Below are positions 22,670 to 33,966 of a stretch of 64,000 bases of DNA, piece by piece. The stretch lies in the NCBI GenBank assembly GCA_965178125.1, contig OZ237757.1:682001-746000 (forward strand), written 5' to 3'. Within the stretch, counting starts at the first letter, position 1. Every line of letters begins with the position of its first letter. The position numbers and the translations under genes are program-made. Under the pieces are notes generated by a model. That model ran no database searches and had not been told where the DNA came from. It worked only from the letters and a program-made list of their open reading frames with translations. The stretch is from Bilabrum cf. latius (Eukaryota; Bigyra: Bicosoecida; Bigyra; Bicosoecida).

Positions 22670-25600
22670 ATGATACTCCCTGCAGAGCTTCCAGTTAGAT
22701 TCGCCGTTGTGAAGAGTGTCACAGCTGCTATCGCTCTCCTTTCGTGTGCGGCCCTTGGAATGCAGGGTGGAGAATGGATTGTTCCCACTTCTCATTCCTT
22801 TGAGGCCAGCTCAGACGGGTCAACCCAGTTCGTTGGCTCATATGACTTCAACAAGAGCCCGGAAGCGGACCAAAACGTTCAGTCCATATTGCAAGTGGGG
22901 GAGCACCTCATCGGTTGTATTGATACAGAGCTAGGTAGAGAGATCTCGATCGCTAAAGTTGAAGTCGACCGGCTTGCTCCTCGGAACAAGCAGCTGTATC
23001 TGGACCCTGACGCGGCAAATGGCGCGTTGTTTGTCCCTACAGAGGATTTCGCTTTCGGGATCATGAATGGATGCGACTTCGGTCGGCCTATTCATCGAAT
23101 CGGATCCACGGATACGGTGGTCCTTTTTGCCTTTGCTGATTACCTCACTATTTACGGTGTGGCCTAGTGGGCCCAGAGGCGATGGGTCGCCGCCAACACA
23201 ACCTCCGCAGTTGTTGCCGAAATCGGATTCAACGACACGTTCGGAGAAGGAACTAAGCTCCAGGATGACGGTGTGGCCGTTTTGAACCCCTTGGATCAGT
23301 CCGTGACGAGCCTCGTGGGTGGTCTCGTGCACTGTGTGACGGTCAACCCAACTGACGACCAGGGCAGCGCCATGGGCCCCAAGATCGTGTGCTGGGACGT
23401 GAGGCTCCCCGCAGGCAACCAGATCATCGAAATCGGCGGAATACAAGCAAACAATCGCCAGCTCCTCTGGGGCTGGGCCGACCACCGCCTCTGCACCATT
23501 GGCCCAGACTCGAGCGGAGCCAACCGCGAGATACGATGTGCCGACATGGCCACGCCGAGCGCCTCCAAGAACTTCACCCTTCTGTACGACACCCACCCGA
23601 CCGACCATGCATTTTCAACCAATGCGTAGAGTAGCCTTGTGTCTGTCATCTCCGATGATATCATGTGCTGGCTGGGGACGGTGCCGGAGACCTCCAACCA
23701 GTGGTTCCAGAACACCTACAGCCATCTGGTCTGCTACAACGCATCTGACGGAACTGCTGTTGTTGCGGATGATCCCATGGGCGCAACCATGCTGTTCACA
23801 CCTGTTCTATCCTCGGACGGGCAGCACGTGTACTTCCAGGCCGGCTCGGCAAGGTCAGTGTGGGCCATGAGCATGGCCACTGGGGGGCTCTCCAAGATGG
23901 AAGACACCGTGTCACAGACTGGCTCCCATTTTGCCGAGGGGCTATCGTGGCTATCCGAAGAGAGGGGCGTGCTCGTGGCGTTCACTGAACGGACATCGAG
24001 GAGCAATAAATTGACTGCAGTGACCTGGAGGCACGACGGGTCGCCTCTCGCCGTCGACGGGGGCCCGGTCAACAATGATGGTCGCAGCTTGGGCCCAGTC
24101 ACCTGGGCCGTCCCTGCCGTGGATGACCTTTCGCCTTATAATACCACGCATTCGGTCCGAGTCGTGACCTCCCCGATGGCCTTGGGCACGTACAGGCAGC
24201 TTGCCGTGATTGACCGGTCTACTGGTTTAGCAAGCCCAGTAAAGGGCCTGAGGGATTTCGAGATCAGCAGCGCCGAGAGCGTGAGCTGGGCAGACCCTAA
24301 CTCTGGCTTGCAGCGCAGGGGGTACATTATGGTCGGACTCAACATCACAGTTGAAGGCAGTGTTCGTGTGAAGCAGCCTATCGTATGGACGGGACATCTC
24401 TCAGATCCCGCCCGTGTCATTGACTAGCTGAACGAGATCGGCAGCAACGATGGAAGTTTTGAGGACGTCGTGTTTTAGATCGTAGATACTGCGGGTCCAT
24501 TTCCCATCACGTCTGTTGTGCTGCTCCGGCAATTCTTCCGCTCTGGCGAGCGGTTCGCTGCGTACCCACTTGCCGACATCATGGCGGGCTCTGTGCAGGC
24601 GCACGAGGCAAGACTCGAGTACAACCCGGCTCCCTCCAAAACAGCATCGGGCTTTGAAATCCAGTCGGCTTTCACGCGGTCGCAGGACGGGGCTCTGTGC
24701 ATGCAGGTTGAAAACAACACACTCACCGACCTGGCATGCGTGGTGGAGGGGCCACGCCTCTCCGATGGGGCGGTCAGGATCGAGTTCGCCTCGCAGATGC
24801 CGGTGCACCCGCTGGTAAATGGGAGCTCCCAACGGGGCAGCTCGTATCCTGGCAGCAGCGCCACGGACAGCGAGACACTTGCCCGAAAACACTTCCAGCG
24901 GCTCGGCAAGGGGGACGGCTTCGTGATGCTGGAACGAGATGACGTCCCGGGAGCTTCGAACGATCGAGCCTTCTACTTCGACGGGCACCATTTCCCCGTC
25001 GAGATGGGCACGCCGGACTCTGGCGACGCTGATATCGACCATAAATCCGGGATCGCAAGGGCAGGCAACGGCCGGTTCGTGTATTTCTACGGCCGCTCGC
25101 CCACCACGAACGACGACTCCCCGCTGGTGGCCGACCTGTCTCTCAACGGGGCCGTGTACGGGGCGAATGCGACTGTATGGGAGGCTGATGATCTGTTTGG
25201 TAAGGCCACCGCCATCTACGACCGCTACTTTGTAGACATCATTGAGCATGATGACGCCGGCAGGGAGCTCGCGATCTGGGACACGATGCACGTGTCCAGG
25301 GGCCCAGTGCAGGTGGCTGGCATCGACGACAGCGTCATCGGGAACATAGAAGACGATGACAGCAGCGTGCACTACAGGCAGCCAGAGGCTCTGCTGGGCG
25401 GCAGCACGGGCGAGATCGTGTACGGCGTTCAGCACGAGTTCAGCGATGATGGCGGTGATGATGATGACGACGAAGACGACTAGTCCGGGGCTGCCGCCGA
25501 TGACTATGCTTCCACGTACCTCTTGGACGAGAGCAAATTTCTCCGATTCAATGCAGACGGCACCCTCAACGACACTGGGTCGCTTCCAGTTCTCTTCGCT

Positions 25601-27253
25601 AGTCATGCCACTGACGGCTGGCTCTCCGGAGTCAACAAGACAGGCTACGAAGTCGAGGTCAACGGCACCATCCGCCGGGGCACCATGTCGCTGACGCTGT
25701 GCCCGGGCGAGAGCAGGCAGGCGGGCGCCGACATCTGCGTGTCTGTGTGGGACACCATGGGTATCATGGAGACAAGGCAGTCATTCGAGGTGCAGGCCGA
25801 GGTGCACCGGTCTCTACTACTGGACGAGCACACGGCCGTGATTTTCGAGAATGGGGCAGGCAGCTCTAGGGCATCAAGCTTGCTCGTTGGCGACGTGGCG
25901 AGCGGAAACATCACCGAGATTGATTGCGAAGAGCACAGCATGCCGGAGGTCAACGAGAACTCGATCAACCGGCTGTTCGGCGGCAGGGCCGCGTGCTGGT
26001 CTCCCTCGAACGGTCTAAGCCAGGGGTTCGGCAACGTGGGGAAAATCGTATGCTGGTTCAAGGGGAGCCAGGAATGCACCGCGTATGCCTTCAATGCAAT
26101 TCAAGGTCAGCGGCTGGTCCGTCCATTTGCTGAGATACCCCGACCCGTGCAGTTTGACCCTACCATTGCCGTCGCCGCCGTGGCCACCAACGAGTTGCAT
26201 GGGGAGGAGCTGCACGTGATGGCGGTGATTCAGCCAACGCCCTCACCATCACCGACCCCGAGCCCCACTGCCAGTCCCTCTTCCAGCCCGAGCACCAGCC
26301 CCAGCCCGAGCGTCAGCGCCAGCCCGAGCACCAGCCCCAGCCCAAGCGTCAGCGCCAGCCCGAGCACCAGCCCCAGCCCAAGCGTCAGCGCCAGCCCGAG
26401 CACTAGCCCCAGCCCGAGCGTCAGCGCCAGCCCGAGCACCAGCCCGAGCCCAAGCGTCAGCGCCAGCCCGAGCACCAGCCCGAGCCCAAGCGTCAGCGCA
26501 AGCCCGAGCACCAGCCCGAACCCGAGCACCAGCGCCAGCCTAAGCCCGGACCCACCAGCTGCAGCCGATCCATCCCCAGTTCCAGCTCGCCGAGGCCGAG
26601 GCAAGCTCGCTCCCGTCGCCACAAACGAGGGAGACAACGAGCAGAGCGATGCCCAGCTGTGCCAGGGCCCCGCGGATGCAGCCGCCTCCAGCCAGACCCA
26701 GGCACCCAGGGCCAACATTCTTCACAACGAGATCAAGATCACCGGCCTGGATCCAATGGACGCCAGCTGCGGTGACGCCCTGCTGCTCGTGGGCAATCTG
26801 ACGGCTGCTGCTGGGACGGACGCGGGCGACGTCGTGGTGTGGTTCGAACCTGATGGCAATGGCGGGTCCACGCTCGTGGTGCAGACGCCCGTGGAGAACG
26901 AAGATGAGGCCGGCCTCGTGATGCAGGCCTACGAGGATATCTTGCTGTCGCCAGTGCTGGGAAGCACGCTAGGCTCGCAGGCGACCTTCGATCCGACCGA
27001 CGAGGACGCTGCCTACACCGTCTCGAACCCGTACGTGCCTTCCACTGACGGAGATGATGAGGTTGACTTCCCAGTGGCGATCGTTGCGGGCGTGGCGGGC
27101 TTCGTGGCTCTTGTGGGCCTGCTCGTGTGCCTGTACTGCGCTGGGTGCTGCTCCAAAAAGCGGGCCGAGGAGGACGACGAGGGCGCCTCGAAGGACGCTA
27201 AGAAAAAGCTTGACAGCGTGAAAACGGCTCAGATCAAGGCCCAGGCGGTGTGA
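22670..27253 (+). CDS. Large type I surface protein with Ser/Pro stalk (paralogue of 1783-5754)
   Basis: A 1527-residue frame from the ATG at 22670 to TGA 27251-27253, with in-frame TAGs at 23165, 23627, 24425, 24476 and 25481. The signal peptide lies in the first 33 residues (AAIALLSCAALG). The long ectodomain shares spaced aromatic/Asp/Gly and 'VCWD'-type motifs with the first surface protein. Then come a Ser/Pro stalk with six exact 12-residue repeats, a basic RRGRG patch, a juxtamembrane domain matching that of the first protein, one membrane helix (AIVAGVAGFVALVGLLVCL) and a CCSKKRAEEDD tail. Both proteins have near-identical extreme C-termini (Gln/Ala-Gln-Val after reading the last TAG of the first). 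Function is unknown; the architecture fits a stalked cell-surface receptor or adhesin. Confidence 0.8.
26279..26524 (+). repeat. 36-bp coding tandem repeat (Ser/Pro stalk)
   Basis: Six units of PSPSVSASPSTS encoded by 36-bp repeats with few synonymous differences. Copy number is expected to vary between strains and to set stalk length. Confidence 0.9.
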
Positions 27254-28018
27254 GTGCCATTGAGTGGCACGATCGGCTTGCGGTGCAACATCTGTTGGCA
27301 ATGTGGTGCAGCCAGCGGTAAGCGGTGGCGCGTCGGACATGTGGTTTGCTTTTGCTTCCTGCGATTCACTGTCCTAACAACTTGCATGTTTGCTGTAGCC
27401 GCGTGTTGTAGACAACCGATGCTTCAAATTTCCCGGCGTCTCTATGTTTCAACGTGTTTCGCAGCTTGCGAACAGGCATGGAAAATGCAAAAAGTCATCA
27501 TGATATCTTCAAAATCAATCGTCATCATCACCTTTGAGACCTTGCCTTGGACCCTCGCCCAAAACTAGTTCTCTGTGGTACTTATCGAGACTTCCGAGCT
27601 CACTCAGGATGATCCAGAAACGCCTATACCCCGCCGTGGTGGGGTTGTGGCGCAACTGAAACTCCTGGAGCCTCGGGCTCGATACCCATAGGAGGGCTTC
27701 CCGACCACCGGCATGCCAGCTCCTGTCCGATTCCGGCTCTGTGCAAACTGTTGCCAGTTCAACATCCACCGGAGGCCTCGCGCGTTCTCCACCACAGGCA
27801 AGACGACAGCTCCATGAGCTCGGCTGGTAGAAGTTAATAGTTTAGCCGAGTCATGGGCACCATCTGCTGCGCAGGAGGTGTCGCGATGACCATTGAGTGC
27901 CGGACTCCACCAGCCCATCACACCCATTTCCCCATTCCCGTCTCCATCGGGCCATGGGGGTGGAGGACGCCCCGACCTTCCTGCCCCTTCCCCGTTCTGC
28001 TGGTCTGACCCGCCTCCT

Positions 28019-29068
28019 GGTGGCCTGCCCCAGGCAGCGCCCTCCGTCCCTTCCTCTCCTGGAGGCCTGCCCCAGGCAGCGCCCTCCGTCCCTTCCTCTC
28101 CTGGAGGCCTGCCCCAGGCAGCGCCCTCCGTCCCTTCCTCTCCTAGAGGCCTGCCCCAGGTAGCGCCCTCCGTCCCTTCCTCTCCTGGTGGCCTGCCCCA
28201 GGTAGCGCCCTCCGTCCCTTCCTCTCCTGGAGGCCTGCCCCAGGCAGCGCCCTCCGTCCCTTCCTCTCCTAGAGGCCTGCCCCAGGCAGCGCCCTCCGTC
28301 CCTTCCTCTCCTGGTGGCCTGCCCCAGGCAGCGCCCTCCGTGCCTTCCTCTCCTGGAGGCCTGCCCCAGGTAGCGCCCTCCGTCCCTTCCTCTCCTGGAG
28401 GCCTGCCCCACACAGCGCCCTCCGTCCCTTCCTCTCCTGGAGGCCTGCCCCAGGTAGCGCCCTCCGTCCCTTCCTCTCCTGGTGGCCTGCCCCAGGCAGC
28501 GCCCTCCGTCCCTTCCTCTCCTGGAGGCCTGCCCCAGGCAGCGCCCTCCGTCCCTTCCTCTCCTAGAGGCCTGCCCCAGGCAGCGCCCTCCGTCCCTTCC
28601 TCTCCTGGTGGCCTGCCCCAGGTAGCGCCCTCCGTCCCTTCCTCTCCTGGAGGCCTGCCCCAGGCAGCGCCCTCCGTCCCTTCCTCTCCTGGTGGCCTGC
28701 CCCAGGTAGCGCCCTCCGTCCCTTCCTCTCCTGGAGGCCTGCCCCAGGCAGTGCCCTCCGTCCCTTCCTCTCCTGGAGGCCTGCCCCAGGCAGCGCCCTC
28801 CGTCCCTTCCTCTCCTGGAGGCCTGCCCCACACAGCGCCCTCCGTCCCTTCCTCTCCTGGAGGCCTGCCCCAGGCAGCGCCCTCCGTCCCTTCCTCTCCT
28901 GGTGGCCTGCCCCAGGCAGTGCCCTCCGTCCCTTCCTCTCCTGGAGGCCTGCCCCACACAGCGCCCTCCGTCCCTTCCTCTCCTGGAGGCCTGCCCCAGG
29001 TAGCGCCCTCCGTCCCTTCCTCTCCTGGAGGCCTGCCCCAGGCAGCGCCCTCCGTCCCTTCCTCTACT
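28019..29068. repeat. 42-bp minisatellite, 25 units
   Basis: Twenty-five consecutive 42-bp units, each beginning near GGAGGCCTGCCCCAGG, with a few recurrent variant positions. Because 42 is divisible by three and the unit has no stop, long frames are open on both strands; neither shows a domain outside the repeat, so no gene is called. The rest of 27254-29316 also shows no supported gene. Confidence 0.9.
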
Positions 29069-29316
29069 GGAGGCATGGAAATCTGAAATCTGATTTAGGG
29101 TCAAGCATAACCCAACAATCGATCCAGATCCGGATCCGGTGAGCTGCTTCTCGTTCTCTCAACACGCAACAGTCACTATTTTTCTCGCTCAGATATTACC
29201 ACCCGGTACACTTGCCGTGGCGCAGCAGAAGCACAGTTCATACTTTTCTAGAATCTGTTCGTCTGTTGCCTTGACATATCAGAGATCTGCGGGGCTGTAC
29301 AAGACTAGTTTGAAGG

Positions 29317-29974
29317 ATGGGATCTGGCGAGTCGAAAGTCTCGGCCACGGAATCCGATGTAGCGGCATCATCCATGAAACCTGTCGCATCTGGAACCGAT
29401 TCCCTCGCTCCCCGTGCTCCAGCTGCTAACATCCGATCTCTTGGTGCCAAACTGTCGCTCGAGGATCTGGCTCGCATGATAAGTAGACTTCGTCCAGTCG
29501 AGTCATCTGATCGCGATGAGGATTCGTTTCAGATGCACTTCGGATTTAGCGCCAGTGACAAGAAGCGACTGACCGCCCGTTTGGCAAGAGGTGCGCAGGG
29601 GCCGAGTGTGCCGCCTGGAGGCTTTCAAGCGCTTCCGGACAAGCAGCTCGTGGCCATTCCAGACTCAGCAGAGCGCCAGGCAGCAGTTCCGTTGCAAACA
29701 GCAGCTTTTCTGATACAGTGCAAAGCCTTGCATGGGCCAGTGCAATCAGTTGCTGCTATGGCGATGGTCGAGACTGTTCTCGAGGATCTCGAGTTCGCCA
29801 AGCAGATGCAGGCCGCCAGGATGCAGGCCCTGGTGAACGTGCGAGTCTCCAATGTTGAGAAAAACAACCTACATTTAAGCTTGACCCCAAAGCAAGTTGC
29901 GGGGTGCAGCTGGTGGGGCAAGGTCGCGCGCGGAGACAAGACCCAGGTTGTGCTGGACGTGAGGCTTGGCCGCG
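29317..29974 (+). CDS. 5' part of UPF1-like helicase gene, cut by the viral element
   Basis: Encodes the first 219 residues of the helicase that continues at 54862. The ATG at 29317 opens MGSGESKVS; the segment then has helical, moderately charged stretches before the insertion point in codon 220 (after VVLDVRLGR). If 29975-54861 (element plus one CCGCG copy) is removed, codon phase is retained exactly: G at 29974 pairs with GC at 54862-54863. As it stands, translation would run into the element and stop at TAA 30007-30009. No domain is recognised in this N-terminal part itself. Confidence 0.7.
29970..29974 (+). repeat. Target-site duplication, left copy (CCGCG)
   Basis: The five bases directly before the element's TGTTATCC terminus match the five directly after its right terminus (54857-54861). 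Confidence 0.85.
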
Positions 29975-30075
29975 TGTTATCCGCCAAAATGTGTGTAGTT
30001 TTTATATAAGTAAACTCTATTTCTACTATATAGTAGAAATAGAGTTATCATAACTCCACATTTTGGCGGATAACA
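29975..30075. repeat. Nested terminal palindrome, left end
   Basis: The outermost 101 bp fold on themselves: 19-nt arms at 29975-29993 and 30057-30075 surround a perfect 34-bp palindrome (30013-30046, centred on CTATATAG). The same structure is at 54756-54856. It contains CGCCAAAA and CTATATAG, the two parts of the internal promoter motif. Confidence 0.9.
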
Positions 30076-31535
30076 TAAGAGGTCAATATTAACCACTTCA
30101 CAACATCTTAAGCCGTAGTCCTTCATAATGTCCTTCACTTGAACATAATAATTTAATAGCTATTTATTCATATATCTACCTAATTTAATACCTTCGCGCC
30201 GTTAATGTCTATCTGTTAGACCTTTACTTTACTTAATCTGTTGAGTGAATCCCTAGCCTAAGTCTTAGGATATGCCCGCCCGAAATTGCGGAAATATATA
30301 GTCATTTAAGAATATATGTTCGCAATTCTGGGCGCGTAGGTGTATTGAGTTTTATATTATGATTTGGTTTTAAGTATCAATTGACATTTACCACTTTAGA
30401 AAATAACTAAATAAATACTTAAAGAGATTGACAGAAGTATTAAAGTCTTTTTAATACTTCCAATGAAAAATTTAAATTAATAAATAAAACTAAACTAATA
30501 TATCAACTTAATTTATCTCTTTTTTTATTACTTGTCAATCTATACTTAAATAATTGAATATTTAAATATAACTAGAAGGAGATATTAATCACTTTATAAA
30601 GTCTTTTATATGTCATCTCTTCAAAACTTCAAATATAAGGGTATCCCCTTAAAAATACATCCTTTAATCTATCGCCCGAAATTGCGGTAATATTATAGCT
30701 ATTCAAGATATATTTCTGCAATTCTGGGCGCGTAGGTGTATTGATTTTTATTTTTCATAATTCTTTAAATATGTTAAAGTCCTTTGTTTGAGTATATGAT
30801 ATAAAGGAATACAAAGCGGGATAACTTAAAAATGATAAATGTTTTGACGATGACTTTAAAATGACTCAATGAACTGGTTTATGTCAAGTGTATTACTTTG
30901 AAATGATTAATCACTAGATTAAATGGAAAATATAGGATAATAAAATATGGTATAGTATAATACTAGCGCCCGAAATTGCGGTAATATATTAGGATATTAA
31001 GATATATTGTCGCAATTCTGGGCGCGTAGGTGTATTGAGTTTTATATTTTGTTAATTTTGACATAGTTATCTTATAGAGGTGTAATTTTGTAATAAAGAT
31101 ATTTCTAGTATGTGCTATATTAAATGTCCAGAAATGACGGCCCGAAATTGCGGAAATATATAAGTATTCTAGAAATTATGTCCGCAATTCTGGGCGCTTA
31201 GGTGTCTTCAATAATTAATAATCAACTACTTCTTTATTTTGATTAATTTTTTTGACTTACCGTTCATTTTATTGACCACTTAACGGGATATCACAAAAAG
31301 ACTTAACCACTTGACGAGATATTTTAAAATAACTAATAATAAATATGACCGCCCCAAATTGTATCTCCAGATATGACCGCCCCAAATTGTATCTCCAGAT
31401 ATGACCGCCCCAAATTGTATCTCCAGATATGACCGCCCCAAATTGCGGAAATATATAAGTATCAAGAAAATTATGTTTGCAATTCTGGGCGCTCACCCGT
31501 ATTCAATTTTACATATTCACTAAGTCATACCACTT
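29975..31535 (+). repeat. Left terminal inverted repeat, about 1.56 kb
   Basis: Reverse-complementary to 53235-54856 up to the shared ACCACTT boundary. It contains five copies of the 70-bp hairpin repeat (about 30276, 30672, 30966, 31139, 31433) and three 28-bp direct repeats (31345-31430) that occur once in the right copy. No gene is called inside. Confidence 0.95.
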
Positions 31536-32507
31536 GAAGTGGTCCATTTGATCTTGTGTTCATATTTAGAATGTCCTTTAACTGGTTTCAATGTATTGAG
31601 CACTTCTTCTAACTAGTCCTTAACATATGATTTAGTCTAATGATATGTCTTAGTTGTCTTCACCTATTTAATAACTGAACTCTGCTGCGAATCAATGAGT
31701 GCTCCTTCTACATGCCCAATGGCCAAATCACGGACCCGCTCCCACAGTTGGGGCAGTTCCATAAAAAAAACAAACAGGACGTCCCTGCGCCCGTCCCGCG
31801 CCCTCTCCCCCCCACGAGGGACAGTCCGCCCCGAATCGACTGGTTCTCCTCAGTCGCGTCTCGCGCATGCTATACCACACTCGCCACAAATGTACACGCT
31901 ACCCCAATCCTTGCATCGTCTGCGCCTCCAGGCTCGCTCCGATGCCTCCCCTTCTAGTCCTGCCCCATTCTGATCTGCTGTCTCCCTACGCACCCGTACG
32001 TCTCAGCCTTCGCCAGAAATCCTACTGCCTTGTGGTCTGGCCCCACTCGGCTGCCTCCGCTGCCCCTCCCTCCCCATGGGCCTCCACGCTCCCGAGCCCT
32101 ACTGGCTTGCTCGGGCCTGTCCGTGCCCCTTCGTCGTCCCCGCCACGCGTCTGGTTAACCGCGCTCGGGGCATCCCGATCCTCCCCTTTCCTCCGTTCAT
32201 CTTGGAATCCCCCTCTCCGTCGCCTCCCCCGGTGCCACCCGACCCCTTGGTGGGCCGCCGCCCGTCCACCCTGTCACCTCCGCCAAGCTCCCCCGTCTGC
32301 TCCTGTCCCCCTCTCACCTGGCCCCCTCGCTGTCACCTCCCGCCGTTGTTGTCCTCCACCTGCACGTGCGCTGCTGCTGTACCCTCCCCGTCGGAGCCCC
32401 CATCGCTGTCTCACAGCCCTCAATCCCAATGTCTGATGACACAGATAATAATTTACAAGTCTTACCGACAATATACTAAGTTAATAAATCTTGTATCATA
32501 ATATATT
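31536..32507. other. GC-rich island inside the AT-rich virus
   Basis: About 31690-32440 is strongly GC- and pyrimidine-rich (runs of C), unlike the rest of the element and closer to host composition. Open frames exist on the plus strand but shift between frames, and none shows a recognisable domain. It could be a captured host fragment or a decayed nested element. Confidence 0.6.
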
Positions 32508-32915
32508 ATGTATGAGATAATTATTGATGGATTCAAATATAAACCCTCTACTCGTAAAAATAAGAAATATGATGTATTCAAGAATGGCAAGTATATTACT
32601 AGCTTTGGTGATAAACGATATGCTCAATACTTTGATTTGATTGGTAAGTATGGAGACAATAACCATATTGACTCTAAAAGACGACGCCTATACTACCGAA
32701 GACATGGGAAGACTACCGATACTAATAGCTCAAAATATCACAGTCATAAAATCTTATGGGGAAGTGATAATGCTATTAAGGACTACTTAACAAAACTAGC
32801 CAATGGAGTATTAGATGTAAAAAGGTATGTTAAAGGGGATACTTTGGAAAAATGGTTAGATGACTATAGGTCTAAAGTGGACGCAAGACTGAAACAATTA
32901 AAAATATTAAATTAA
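32508..32915 (+). CDS. DUF5754-like viral protein
   Basis: 135 residues, ATG 32508 to TAA. The pattern GDKRYAQYFD, a KRRRLYYRRHGK block and SKYHSHKILWG is the signature of a small protein common in algal large DNA viruses, PLVs and virophages; its function is unknown. It is followed within 6 nt by a hairpin repeat. Confidence 0.7.
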   Translation: MYEIIIDGFKYKPSTRKNKKYDVFKNGKYITSFGDKRYAQYFDLIGKYGDNNHIDSKRRRLYYRRHGKTTDTNSSKYHSHKILWGSDNAIKDYLTKLANGVLDVKRYVKGDTLEKWLDDYRSKVDARLKQLKILN

Positions 32916-32920
32916 AAAGT

Positions 32921-32993
32921 CAATACGCCTACGCGCCCAGAATTGCGAAAATATATCTTGAATAGCTATAATATTACCGCAATTTCGGGCGCC
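32921..32993 (+). repeat. 70-bp dispersed hairpin repeat (internal copy 1)
   Basis: Imperfect inverted repeat: arm CGCCCAGAATTGCG, an AT-rich middle, arm CCGCAATTTCGGGCG, preceded by CAATACGCCTACG. It starts 6 nt after the preceding gene and is a candidate transcription terminator or RNA 3'-end signal. About 12 internal copies plus five in each terminal repeat. Confidence 0.85.
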
Positions 32994-33072
32994 CAAATTT
33001 GAATCGAGCTTAAGACATCTCGTTTAATTAGACTTAAAAATAATATATTATTATAGTATATACTATATTATA

Positions 33073-33606
33073 ATGTGCTATAAATGTCGTAACTTCATAA
33101 TCAATAAGCTAAAGATTAATGACTGGAATAAGATAGCCCCTCTATTAATACCAGCTGGAGAGACTAGAGAAGAAGACGGAAAGTGTATCTGTGATCACCA
33201 AATTAAGGAAGTTCATTTCGTTGAGTATCCCCCAACTGGTGATATATTTAAATTAGGTTCTGAATGTATTAATAACACATTCGAAAAGGATCATGATGTG
33301 TATAAGGCTTGTATGTATAAGACTTGTGATGTATGCTCTTGTGTTGTTAAACGTAGTAGCTGGAAAAGTCATATTAAATCCATTAAACACGAATTAAATA
33401 AAGACATATTAAAAGATAAGAGTAGATGCACTGATTGCGATGAGTTCATTGAAAAACATAAATATAAAAAGACTTGTCTTAGTTGTTATAATAAAAAGAG
33501 GAAATACTCACAATGTAAGAAATGTGAAAAGTATCTTATTAAACCAGGAGCCACTTTCTGGTTTTGTTATGACTGTAACTAGAAGAGAAAGAAATATAAG
33601 AAATAA
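33073..33606 (+). CDS. Cysteine-rich zinc-ribbon protein
   Basis: 177 residues; TAG at 33580-33582 is read as Gln and the frame ends at TAA 33604-33606 in a Lys-rich tail. At least five CxxC-type pairs (CYKC, CDVC, CTDC, CLSC, CKKC, CYDC) suggest several zinc-binding ribbons. No family is recognised. Possible nucleic-acid binding or transcription role. Confidence 0.6.
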
Positions 33607-33667
33607 TGTTTAATTTACGCCAACATATTATATCGTCTTTATATATATGTACGACTTGAAAATTATA

Positions 33668-33880
33668 ATGTCTCCCAAGTTTTTAAAAGCTTGTAAAAAT
33701 AATAAAGTTATTGAAAAGGCTATAAAAGCTATAGAGGACAATTTAAAAGATGAAATTAAATTATGTTTTGATGGCAATGAGTGGGATATGTCAAATGGAT
33801 CATAGACTCTTTTTTATAATCTTCAAAGTAAAGAAGAACGAGAAGAAATATTAAAGAAAAATGGAACAATTACAGCATAA
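33668..33880 (+). CDS. Small hypothetical protein (70 aa)
   Basis: Frame from ATG 33668 to TAA 33878-33880 with one internal TAG (Gln). Lys-rich N-terminal helix, acidic middle. Upstream at 33610-33660 is a CGCCAA plus TATATATA sequence like the element's promoter motif. Function unknown. Confidence 0.5.
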
Positions 33881-33931
33881 ACAACTAGAAGAAATAACAG
33901 AAGACAATATGTTAAAAAATCGTTTAATTAA

Positions 33932-33961
33932 CGCCAAAATTTATATCTACTATATATATAG
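33932..33961 (+). promoter_or_regulatory. Viral promoter motif before integrase
   Basis: CGCCAAAA followed by CTACTATATATATAG, ending six bases before the integrase ATG. The same two-part motif precedes the genes at 47970, 48535, 49478 and (minus) 37486. Confidence 0.6.
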
Positions 33962-33966
33962 TAAAT

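Noticed and set aside
26230-26718. Minus-strand open frame of Leu/Gly repeats
   Set aside because: Mirror of the Ser/Pro stalk repeat in the surface-protein gene on the other strand.
27604-29104. Long open frames on both strands across the 42-bp repeat
   Set aside because: They follow from a stop-free repeat whose length is divisible by three; no non-repeat domain supports either strand.
31695-32501. Plus-strand open frames in the GC-rich island
   Set aside because: Overlapping frames, pyrimidine-biased composition and no conserved motif; not supported as a gene.
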